A DNA stretch of 6,023 nucleotides from Bacteroidia bacterium (GTDB lineage: Bacteria > Bacteroidota > Bacteroidia > Bacteroidales > P3), in assembly GCA_025999775.1 (NCBI GenBank), contig BNXT01000093.1:1-6023 (forward strand). Direction: 5' to 3'. The position numbers were made by a program, and so were the translations under genes. The notes below the pieces were generated by a model that saw only the letters and a list, made by a program, of their open reading frames with translations, searched no databases and had not been told where the DNA came from. Below, in pieces: positions 1 through 5,691 of this stretch. Position 1 is the stretch's first letter. Every line of letters starts with the position of its first letter.

Positions 1-1563
1 ATTGACCAATGTGTGGCACAAGGCGTACCTTTTGCACGCGATTATGCCGGCTATTTGGATACCCGCTCATTTGGCGGCGCACAGGTATCCCGCACATTCT
101 ACGCACGCGGACAAACAGGACAACAGCTACTACTGGGCGCTTACGGCGCATTAAGTTATCAAATAGCACAAAACCGAGTGCAACTTATTACGCGTGAAGA
201 ATTGTTGGACGTTGTACTCATTGACGACCGAGCTTGCGGTATCATCACACGGCATCTGATCACCGGAGAAATCCATCGTTACAGCGCACATGCCGTAGTA
301 CTCGCAACCGGCGGCTATGGCAATGTATATCACCTCTCTACCAATGCTATGAGTTCCAATGCCTCGGCAATATGGCGAGCACACCACAAAGGAGCCGCTT
401 TTGCCAATCCGTGCTACGTACAGATTCATCCTACCTGTATTCCGGTACAAGGGGATTACCAGTCTAAGCTTACGCTAATGTCGGAAAGTCTTCGTAATGA
501 CGGACGTTTATGGGTACCTAAGAACCTTGAAGACGTGTCGGCGCTGCGTTCCGGTCAATTGACACCCACCCAAATACCCGATGTTGACCGAGATTACTAC
601 TTAGAACGTCGCTATCCTCGTTATGGTAATTTAGTGCCGCGTGATGTCGCTTCACGCGCCACGAAAGAGCGTTGCGATAACGGCTTTGGCATCGGTACAA
701 CAGGCAATGCAGTGTTCCTTGATTTCCGTGAAGCTATTCAACGTCTTGGTAAAGAAACTATCGAAGCACGCTATGGAAACCTGTTTCAGATGTACGAAAA
801 AATAACGGCGGATAATCCTTACGTAACACCGATGATGATTTACCCCGCCGTACACTATACCATGGGCGGGTTATGGGTGGATTATGAACTGCAAACAACC
901 ATACCGGGGCTGTACGCTATCGGGGAAGCTAATTTCTCTGACCATGGCGCTAACCGATTAGGCGCTTCGGCATTGATGCAAGGACTTGCCGACGGATATT
1001 TCATTCTCCCTTATACACTGCAAAATACGCTTGCCGACCAACTGCACACAACGCTTCCTGATATTCACCATCCTGCCTTTGAGGAAGCGCACAAAAAAGT
1101 TCAGGAACGAATAGACCGACTGTTTGCTGTGCAAGGCAAGCAGGGTGCAGATTATTTTCATCAACAATTGGGAAATATCCTTTGGGAACAGCTAGGTATT
1201 AACCGTACAGATAGTAGTTGTCGTACCGCTTTGCAACAACTTGAACAGTTGAAACAAGCATTTGAACAAGATTTGAGAGTTACCGGCATTGCCAATGAAC
1301 TCAATCCCGAATTGGAAAAAGCCTTACGTGTGGCGGATTTTATAGATCTTGGGCAGTTGATAGCTACAGATGCTTTGCATCGTGAAGAGAGCTGCGGCGC
1401 TCATTTTCGTGCCGAGTATCAAACACCCGATGGCGACACCTTGCGCAAGGATGCGGATTATCAATATGTGGCGGCATGGTTTAACAATAACGGTCAGCCA
1501 ACCTTGGTCAAAGAACCTTTGATCTACGAGACGGTACAGCCCTCACAGAGAAATTACAAATAG
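1..1563 (+). CDS. sdhA: Succinate dehydrogenase / fumarate reductase flavoprotein subunit, 5' partial
   Basis: This is the catalytic FAD subunit that interconverts succinate and fumarate in the membrane-associated Sdh/Frd complex; in Bacteroidales it usually works as fumarate reductase in anaerobic respiration. The frame is open from base 1, so the gene starts upstream; the GTG at 13 is an internal codon, not a start. 520 residues are visible. Roughly the first 120-140 of a typical 640-660 residue Bacteroidota protein are missing, including the Rossmann GxGxxG and the FAD-linking His. Visible motifs, in window residues: [20 protein letters not shown] near 23-42, ATGGYG near 102-107, active-site His in HPT at 143, catalytic Arg in RDVASR at 214, His in HYTMGG at 285, and Arg in ANRLGASAL at 319. 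The C-terminus is complete, with EESCGAHFR and a terminal RNYK. The usual next gene, sdhB, is absent; the next gene is convergent rlmD. Family assignment is very secure; Sdh versus Frd direction cannot be read from sequence. Confidence 0.96.
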   Translation: MDQCVAQGVPFARDYAGYLDTRSFGGAQVSRTFYARGQTGQQLLLGAYGALSYQIAQNRVQLITREELLDVVLIDDRACGIITRHLITGEIHRYSAHAVVLATGGYGNVYHLSTNAMSSNASAIWRAHHKGAAFANPCYVQIHPTCIPVQGDYQSKLTLMSESLRNDGRLWVPKNLEDVSALRSGQLTPTQIPDVDRDYYLERRYPRYGNLVPRDVASRATKERCDNGFGIGTTGNAVFLDFREAIQRLGKETIEARYGNLFQMYEKITADNPYVTPMMIYPAVHYTMGGLWVDYELQTTIPGLYAIGEANFSDHGANRLGASALMQGLADGYFILPYTLQNTLADQLHTTLPDIHHPAFEEAHKKVQERIDRLFAVQGKQGADYFHQQLGNILWEQLGINRTDSSCRTALQQLEQLKQAFEQDLRVTGIANELNPELEKALRVADFIDLGQLIATDALHREESCGAHFRAEYQTPDGDTLRKDADYQYVAAWFNNNGQPTLVKEPLIYETVQPSQRNYK

Positions 1564-1578
1564 CGTCAATAGAAGTAC

Positions 1579-3006
1579 CTAATTTTTTGTTAGCAAAACC
1601 ACATTTTCGATATGGTGTGTTTGAGGAAACATATCAACGGCTTGTAAGCGTTCAATGTGATACAATTCCTGCATGAGTGCGATGTCCCGCGCTTGTGTAG
1701 CGGAGTTGCAACTGACATAGACAATACGTTCCGGTTGTATTTTGAGTAATTGTGCGATGACTTTTTCGTGCATGCCCATACGTGGCGGGTCGGTGATAAC
1801 AACCTGAGGTACAGCGTGTTGTAACACAAATTCATCGGTGAGTAGGCTGGCTATATCGCCCGCAAAAAATGACGTATTAGAAATACCGTTCAGCTGAGCA
1901 TTGCAGCGCGCATCTTCTACAGCCGATGCGACATATTCGATACCTACTACGTGTTGTGCCTGACGAGCAACATACTGTGCAATGGTACCGGCGCCGGTAT
2001 AGAGATCATAGACAACCTCATGCGGCTGAATATTCGCAAAATCGGCTACAATGTGGTACAAGTTAGCTGCTTGCAAAGAATTGGTCTGATAAAACGATTG
2101 TGGACCGATACGAAACCGTAAATTCGGTTGCTGCGCTTCATAAGCCGGCATTTGCTCGGTAATAAACGGATCTCCATCAAAACATATAGCTTCTAAATCT
2201 GCAATAGAATCGTTGAGTTTGCTATTGACGACATACATCAGCGACGTAATTTGAGAAAACTCGGCTCGAATGGCTTCCAACAAGGCTTGTATCAAGGATT
2301 GGTCTTCATAAGCAAATACCACCACCACCATCACATCGCCGGTAGAGGCGGTTCGGAGCATTAAGTTACGCAGAAAACCGGTATGTATTTTGATGTCGTA
2401 AAAATCGTACTGATGTGTGAGTGCATAGTCTTTAACGAATAGGCGTATTACATTCGATGGGTCGGCTTGTAAATGACAGTGTGCAATATCCAATACCCTG
2501 TCAAACATACCGGATACGTGAAAGCCTAAGGCGTTGTTGTCCGTATTCGACGCTATATTCGTATCTTGCATTTCCGTTGCGGTAAACCAACGTCGAGGCG
2601 AAAAAGTATAGTCCAATTTATTGCGATAAAAGAACTCATTGTCTGCTCCGCAAATAGGCGTTATCTCCGGTAAAACCAATTGTCCTATACGGGTCAGATG
2701 GTCTATCACCGTTTGTTGTTTCACTTGTAGCTGTTCTTTATAGGGCAGATGTTGCCATTGACATCCGCCACAGATGCCGAAATGTTGACAAGCCGGCTTA
2801 CGACGTAACGGACTTTGTTGAACAAAAGACACGATACGTCCCTCCAAAAATCGTTTTTTCTTGCACGTAATTTGTACATCTACAACATCGCCAGTTGCTC
2901 CAAGCGGAATAAAACAAACCTTTCCGTCAACATGTGCCAAAGCTTTACCCTCCGCTGTCATAGCTTCAATGACAATATTCGAGAGTAAGGGGTATTTTGA
3001 TTTCAT
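1579..3006 (-). CDS. rlmD: 23S rRNA (uracil-1939-C5)-methyltransferase RlmD (RumA family)
   Basis: This is an S-adenosylmethionine-dependent enzyme that makes 5-methyluridine in 23S rRNA; it acts in the cytoplasm on nascent ribosomal RNA. The 475-residue protein has the full family layout. An N-terminal TRAM RNA-binding domain covers about residues 1-62. Iron-sulfur cysteines are C73, C79 and C82 (CQHFGICGGC), with C177 as the likely fourth ligand. The SAM-binding DLYTGAGT lies at 334-341, DPPR at 407-410, the nucleophile C433 sits in VSCNSATQARD, and the likely general base is E467 in HHIENVVLL. The FeS cluster separates it from TrmA. The ATG at 3006 overlaps the stop of the upstream SRPBCC-like gene (ATGA), implying translational coupling. 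The gene ends 15 bases from the convergent sdhA stop, with no clear hairpin terminator between them. RlmD is a better fit than the paralogue RlmC/RumB because of the N-terminal TRAM domain, but the split among Bacteroidota RumA paralogues is not checked here. Confidence 0.93.
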   Translation of the reverse strand: MKSKYPLLSNIVIEAMTAEGKALAHVDGKVCFIPLGATGDVVDVQITCKKKRFLEGRIVSFVQQSPLRRKPACQHFGICGGCQWQHLPYKEQLQVKQQTVIDHLTRIGQLVLPEITPICGADNEFFYRNKLDYTFSPRRWFTATEMQDTNIASNTDNNALGFHVSGMFDRVLDIAHCHLQADPSNVIRLFVKDYALTHQYDFYDIKIHTGFLRNLMLRTASTGDVMVVVVFAYEDQSLIQALLEAIRAEFSQITSLMYVVNSKLNDSIADLEAICFDGDPFITEQMPAYEAQQPNLRFRIGPQSFYQTNSLQAANLYHIVADFANIQPHEVVYDLYTGAGTIAQYVARQAQHVVGIEYVASAVEDARCNAQLNGISNTSFFAGDIASLLTDEFVLQHAVPQVVITDPPRMGMHEKVIAQLLKIQPERIVYVSCNSATQARDIALMQELYHIERLQAVDMFPQTHHIENVVLLTKN

Positions 3007-3419
3007 TGGATGGTTGCTGTTACCTGATGAATGCTTTGATTGAGTTTATTTAACCCTTTCAGAATAGTCGGTTTAACCATGGGCAACACAAAGACCGGAA
3101 TATCTGCTTCCAAAGCTATTTTGGTTTGGCACGCTTGTGTGTCGGTCGCAGTGATGAATAGCGTTACACTAAAAGCGATTGGAGATGAGGTCTCCGAGCA
3201 AAAAACGATTTTTTCAGGAAACACGCGTTCTGCTACTTTCATGGTAAGTGTGCCTACATTGGGAACATCCATAGTGATAGCATCGTCTATAACCTTGATA
3301 CCGGCTGCTTCGGGGGGTATATGCTTGGTTAATGCTCCAAAATCCTGCAATGCTGTAAACAACGCTTCATTGGACATTTCTATGGGTGCGTAATCACTTT
3401 CTATTAGGGTAGCGCTCAT
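3003..3419 (-). CDS. SRPBCC-like (START/polyketide-cyclase fold) small protein between pyrE and rlmD
   Basis: This is a 138-residue protein with no signal peptide or membrane segment. The length, the opening lines (a short strand, then a helix around FTALQDFGALTKHIP) and the alternating beta-strands around IDDAITMDVPNVGTLTMKVAERVFPEKIVFCSE, followed by a long C-terminal helix (VKPTILKGLNKLNQSIHQV), fit the SRPBCC ligand-binding fold. A small SRPBCC protein next to pyrE is, from memory, a recurring arrangement in Bacteroidales; the ligand and role are unknown. It starts 4 bases after the pyrE stop and its TGA overlaps the rlmD ATG, so all three are very likely one transcript. There is no Shine-Dalgarno sequence before the ATG, as is normal in this phylum. 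That this is a real gene is secure from its packing in the operon; the fold assignment is by pattern only. Confidence 0.8.
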   Translation of the reverse strand: MSATLIESDYAPIEMSNEALFTALQDFGALTKHIPPEAAGIKVIDDAITMDVPNVGTLTMKVAERVFPEKIVFCSETSSPIAFSVTLFITATDTQACQTKIALEADIPVFVLPMVKPTILKGLNKLNQSIHQVTATIQ

Positions 3420-3423
3420 GATG

Positions 3424-4074
3424 TTATGCGTTTAATCGGTCGTCCGACCATTTTTCGGGGTTCAGTCGCCAAGTCTTCAAAGAATCCAAGTCTTGAGGTG
3501 TAACGTAGCCAGCTTGTTGAGCCTCATCAACCAAAACAGAGTAATTAGTGAGGGTATCCAATGGAACCTTTGCGTTGAGGAAATTATCGGTAGCTACTTG
3601 CAGTTCGTAAGTGAAGATGGCTGCCATACCTAAGACGTTACAGTTTATGTCTCGTAAGGCGTCAACGGCAAGAAGGCTACTTTTTCCTGTAGAAATAAGG
3701 TCTTCAATGACGACCACCTGTTGTCCGCTCTCAATTTTACCCTCAATACGATTGTGCATGCCATGTTTTTTTTCTTCGGCGCGTACATAGACGAAAGGCT
3801 TTTCCAACACTTGTGCCACGAGTGCGCCTTGTGCTATACCGCCTGTGGCAACACCAGCGATGACTTCCACCTGTGAATACTGTTGCCGGATGAGGCTCAC
3901 AAACTGATCGCGAATGAATGTTCGCACTTCAGGATGTGAAAGGGTTACACGGTTGTCGCAATAAATCGGCGACTTACGACCCGATGCCCACGTAAATGGG
4001 GTTTCATTGTTGAGTTTAACGGCTTTAATCTGAAGTAAAGACTGGGATACTTTTTGTGAAATAGACTCGGACAT
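3424..4074 (-). CDS. pyrE: Orotate phosphoribosyltransferase
   Basis: This enzyme transfers orotate to PRPP to give orotidine 5'-monophosphate, the fifth step of de novo pyrimidine synthesis, in the cytoplasm as a dimer. The 216 residues match the family's usual length. Visible motifs: the substrate-binding SGRKSPIYCDNR at 31-42, GVATGGIAQG at 74-83, the mobile catalytic loop around VRAEEKKHGMHNRIEG at 97-112 (lysines 102-103 and His104), and the PRPP-binding motif VVVIEDLISTGKS at 120-132 with its acidic pair E124-D125. The ATG at 4074 is chosen because it follows directly on a promoter-like TAACTTTG and gives a full N-terminus. It is the first gene of the pyrE / SRPBCC-like / rlmD operon. 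The run of A just before the start may matter for expression (see findings). Confidence 0.97.
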   Translation of the reverse strand: MSESISQKVSQSLLQIKAVKLNNETPFTWASGRKSPIYCDNRVTLSHPEVRTFIRDQFVSLIRQQYSQVEVIAGVATGGIAQGALVAQVLEKPFVYVRAEEKKHGMHNRIEGKIESGQQVVVIEDLISTGKSSLLAVDALRDINCNVLGMAAIFTYELQVATDNFLNAKVPLDTLTNYSVLVDEAQQAGYVTPQDLDSLKTWRLNPEKWSDDRLNA

Positions 4075-4090
4075 ACAACTGTTTTTTTTG

Positions 4091-4098
4091 CAAAGTTA
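4091..4098 (-). promoter_or_regulatory. Bacteroidota-type -7 promoter element of pyrE
   Basis: Read on the minus strand this is TAACTTTG, an exact fit to the primary sigma -7 consensus TAnnTTTG of Bacteroidota. It ends 16 bases before the pyrE ATG, giving a predicted short leader that starts within or next to an eight-A tract (4082-4089). No good TTTG -33 element is seen about 20 bases further upstream; that position is occupied by CAGACAATTC, part of a sequence repeated at 4178-4188. The -33 element is often weak in this phylum. Confidence 0.75.
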
Positions 4099-4126
4099 CA
4101 TAAAATTTTTGAATTGTCTGAAGCGA

Positions 4127-4152
4127 GATTGGAACAATGAACAATGAATAAT
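4127..4152. repeat. Direct repeat copy 1 (GATTGGAACAATGAACAATG...)
   Basis: This 26-base unit matches 4222-4247 at 25 of 26 positions (the only difference is C at 4135 versus T at 4230). Its last 13 bases, AACAATGAATAAT, recur in reverse complement at 4490-4502. Internally it is built from AATGAACAATGAATAAT, a simple near-tandem pattern common between genes in Bacteroidota. Confidence 0.85.
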
Positions 4153-4192
4153 TTTCAGAGGTCGTCATTGCGATTGCAATTGTCTGAACCAT

Positions 4193-4225
4193 GATTTTCA
4201 TAAGATTACAAAGATTAACAGGATT
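4193..4225. repeat. Phased GATT tract
   Basis: GATT occurs at 4193, 4204, 4213 and 4222, at spacings of 11, 9 and 9 bases. The tract follows AATTGTCTGAACC (from 4178). The pattern of a TTGTCTGAA head followed by spaced GATT units resembles dispersed intergenic repeats I recall from several Bacteroidota genomes; that resemblance is from memory. Confidence 0.6.
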
Positions 4226-4247
4226 GGAATAATGAACAATGAATAAT
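4222..4247. repeat. Direct repeat copy 2 (GATTGGAATAATGAACAATG...)
   Basis: This is the second copy of the 26-base unit at 4127-4152. It follows the phased GATT tract directly, so its first four bases are also the last GATT of that tract. Confidence 0.85.
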
Positions 4248-4260
4248 GTAATGGATGACC

Positions 4261-4289
4261 GTAGGGGCAGGTTTGAAACCCGCCCCTAC
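4261..4289. repeat. 29-base inverted repeat GTAGGGGC...GCCCCTAC
   Basis: GTAGGGGC (4261-4268) pairs with GCCCCTAC (4282-4289), and GGTTT (4270-4274) with AAACC (4276-4280), around a single G at 4275, with one A/C mismatch at 4269/4281. It would form a long hairpin or cruciform. There is no T-run on either side, so it is not a standard terminator. Confidence 0.85.
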
Positions 4290-4305
4290 AATGAAACACA
4301 TCGTC

Positions 4306-4326
4306 ATTGCGGGTTTGACCCGCAAT
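4306..4326. repeat. Perfect 9-bp hairpin ATTGCGGGT-TTG-ACCCGCAAT
   Basis: The arms 4306-4314 and 4318-4326 are exact reverse complements with a three-base loop. The left flank TCGTCATTGCG (4301-4311) also occurs at 4162-4172, where it starts a smaller ATTGC/GCAAT hairpin (4167-4180). This is the look of a dispersed palindromic intergenic element family. Confidence 0.85.
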
Positions 4327-4360
4327 CCTCGGCTGATATAATACCTAACAATAAGGTGAA

Positions 4361-4443
4361 AGCCCTACGGGCTACAATGTGTGGATGATATGCTTATTTC
4401 TATTGATATGCAAGTCCTAACGGACTATTTTGCCCGTAGGGCA
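4361..4443. repeat. Cluster of three related mini-hairpins
   Basis: The three units are AGCCC-TAC-GGGCT (4361-4373), AGTCC-TAAC-GGACT (4413-4426) and TGCCC-GTA-GGGCA (4431-4443). The core of the third, GCCCGTAGGGC (4432-4442), is the exact reverse complement of the core of the first, GCCCTACGGGC (4362-4372). The second differs from the first by a paired change (C-G to T-A at stem position 3) plus one extra loop base, so pairing is kept. No T-tracts follow. Confidence 0.75.
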
Positions 4444-4489
4444 TTCATATCTATAGAATATAGACTGTCTCTTCTCCACACTATTGTTC

Positions 4490-4502
4490 ATTATTCATTG
4501 TT
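4490..4502. repeat. Inverted copy of the AACAATGAATAAT core
   Basis: ATTATTCATTGTT is the exact reverse complement of the last 13 bases of both direct repeats (4140-4152 and 4235-4247). It sits just before the AbiEii stop codon, so the repeat island has the same sequence, inverted, near both ends. Confidence 0.75.
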
Positions 4503-4512
4503 AATTGTTCAT

Positions 4513-5179
4513 TTAATATAGATTCTTTGCACCACCCAATTTTTCAATCAGTTCTTTTCTCACTAACTCCCACGCCTCTTGTGGATTGTTGTTCTCGTCA
4601 GGACGTAACAGCATTTCGGTGTCGCCGAGAAATTCATCGTCTTGCAGTTTGAGTTCCATATTCAACAGGTATTCTTTTTGCGTTGGCGGTTTATCAACGA
4701 CGAAATTTATATATTCACGGTAACAACGAATAATTTTCTCTATATCAACAGTTTGCGTTGACAACGCTTTCCAAAGATCAAACAAATCTCGTCCTTTTCG
4801 GCGTTGATATAAAGCACGAACTTTTGTACCGAGCAATTCTTCTAATTGATAGGTTGTTGTTTTGCAAGTTATTGTGCGCTTTTTGCTTTACAACAGGTTT
4901 GCCGAGAAACGAAAGTACATTACGTATTCTCTCCATTGTTTCTTTTATTGGTTCTGCTTTAATTTGCACTAAATCAATATCTTCCGAATAGCGTGGTTGT
5001 GGATTGAGATAAATTTTGTTCAAAGTCGTACCACCACGAAACGCTAAATGTTATGCCAAATAATCATCTTTGTACAATTCGCACAATGCACGACAAATTA
5101 CAAGGTCTTGTTCTATGTATTCTTTTGATTTCCACGGCATAATTTCTGCCCATTCCTGTATATATTTTTCAGGTATCAT
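4513..5179 (-). pseudogene. Broken AbiEii-type nucleotidyltransferase toxin (type IV toxin-antitoxin)
   Basis: AbiEii/AbiGii-family toxins are nucleotidyltransferases that act in the cytoplasm and are kept in check by an AbiEi antitoxin. The reading frame starts at the ATG at 5179, overlapping the abiEi stop (ATGA), and begins MIPEKYIQEW, typical for the family. It is broken twice. First, an in-frame TAA (5053-5051) replaces codon 43, between YLA and HLAFRGGTTL. Second, after KQKAHNN (about 4868) the frame changes and the sequence jumps to TTTYQLEELLGTKVRALYQR, RKGRDLFDLWKAL and the normal C-terminus with FLGDTEMLLRPDE, ending at 4513. The family's central segment (about 60-70 residues, estimated from a usual 280-300) is missing. 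The nucleotidyltransferase motif is still readable: RGGTTL at 48-53 and SEDID further on. Without repair the gene gives a 42-residue peptide. Family assignment is strong from the N- and C-terminal blocks; non-function is inferred. Confidence 0.88.
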
Positions 5180-5655
5180 AGTTCATCAATTTCTATTTTT
5201 TCGTTAATAATAATTTCCCATTTTTCGTTAATTTCGCAATTTTCTATTGATCTATTGCTCTTTAATGGGAGTTTTTGAAATTTGCAATTATGTATTTTGG
5301 CTTTAGAAAATAAAATATTCGCTTGTTGCTGTTGCTCTAATTCATTTTCGAGTAAATAACCCAAACGTTGAACTGTAGAGGTTGGTACATAATTAAAAAA
5401 AGTATTGTCTAATTTGCCAAATTTCACAGTTTCCATAAGTTCGTAAAGCACTGTACAAGCACGATTAAGTCCTCCAATCTCTTTCTGAAAAGTAATTAAA
5501 TCTGCGGCAGTAAGTTCTGGTTTTGAAATCAAAAAATCGCCATTTTCGCCCCTTATGGCTTTTAGCCATTTTTGTGGAATTACTTTGCGAGTGGAAATAA
5601 ATTTGATTTTAATGTTTCTTTTAGTGGTATCTCTTAGTGTTGGTAATGAAGTGAT
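5176..5655 (-). pseudogene. AbiEi-type antitoxin remnant, 5' half removed by IS insertion
   Basis: AbiEi proteins are usually about 200 residues: an N-terminal winged-helix DNA-binding domain that represses the operon, and a C-terminal domain needed for antitoxicity. Only the C-terminal part is here. The frame can be read from 5655 (TSLPTLRDTTKRKINIKF) through KPELTAADLITFQKEIGGLN, TVLYELMETV and STVQRLGYLLENELEQQQQA to KWEIIINEKIEIDEL, giving about 159 residues. No ATG lies near the left end, only TTG at 5532, and a TGA inside the IS terminus (5667-5665) closes the frame upstream. The winged-helix domain is missing. Its stop overlaps the abiEii ATG by 4 bases, the normal antitoxin-toxin order. 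The stretch looks more A/T-rich than the pyrE operon, fitting horizontal origin. AbiEi family assignment is by pattern recognition. Confidence 0.83.
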
Positions 5656-5671
5656 GAGGCTGTCTCAAAAG
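5656..5671. repeat. Terminal inverted repeat of the IS (one copy)
   Basis: GAGGCTGTCTCAAAAG lies at the junction between abiEi sequence and transposase-side DNA. Only one copy is in view; its partner should lie beyond 6023 in reverse complement. The adjacent TGAT (5652-5655) is a candidate for part of the target duplication but cannot be tested here. Confidence 0.65.
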
Positions 5672-5691
5672 GGTAGTTTTTAATCAACTAT

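Larger units (their letters stand above)
4100..4512. other. Gene-free intergenic mosaic of short repeats and palindromes
   Basis: I see no coding region in this stretch of about 410 bases on either strand. It is packed with non-coding repeat signatures: a 26-base near-exact direct repeat (4127-4152 and 4222-4247) with a 13-base inverted echo at 4490-4502, a phased GATT tract (4193-4225), a 29-base inverted repeat (4261-4289), a perfect 9-bp hairpin (4306-4326), and three mini-hairpins (4361-4443). It separates the pyrE promoter from the dead AbiE operon. The composition resembles intergenic repeat pile-ups common in Bacteroidota genomes rather than any single element. No Rho-independent terminator is seen, because no hairpin is followed by a T-run. 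Confidence 0.8.

Noticed and set aside
13..15. GTG as the start of a shorter sdhA
   Set aside because: The frame is open to base 1 with family-like residues before it, and the missing FAD-binding N-terminus must lie upstream.
151..450. 99-codon open frame on the - strand within sdhA
   Set aside because: The + frame carries unmistakable conserved sdhA sequence over the same bases; the minus frame has no recognisable features.
3040..3393. 117-codon open frame on the + strand
   Set aside because: It lies wholly antisense to the SRPBCC-like gene, which is locked into the pyrE operon by a 4-base gap and a 4-base overlap. The + frame shows no family-like motif and no promoter.
4261..4326. Rho-independent terminators formed by the two strong hairpins
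   Set aside because: Neither hairpin is followed by a T-run on either strand, and both lie far from any gene end they could serve (the closest gene end is the AbiEii stop at 4513).
4400..4456. Long inverted repeat CTATTGATATGCA / GCATTCATATCTATAG around the mini-hairpins
   Set aside because: The arms match only with several mismatches and gaps, in an A/T-rich sequence where such pairing is expected by chance. Kept as a curiosity, not called.
4127..4502. CRISPR array
   Set aside because: There are only two near-identical 26-base copies plus an inverted 13-base echo. There is no regular spacing, no unique spacers of uniform size, and no cas gene.
4513..4836. A stand-alone 107-residue protein starting at TTG 4836
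   Set aside because: Family-like sequence (TTTYQLEEL) continues upstream of that TTG in the same frame, so this is the C-terminal piece of the broken AbiEii gene, not a new small gene.
5051..5053. Stop-codon recoding (TAA read as an amino acid) in abiEii
   Set aside because: TAA ends pyrE and the transposase in this window, and the toxin has a second independent lesion, so ordinary pseudogene decay is the simpler reading.
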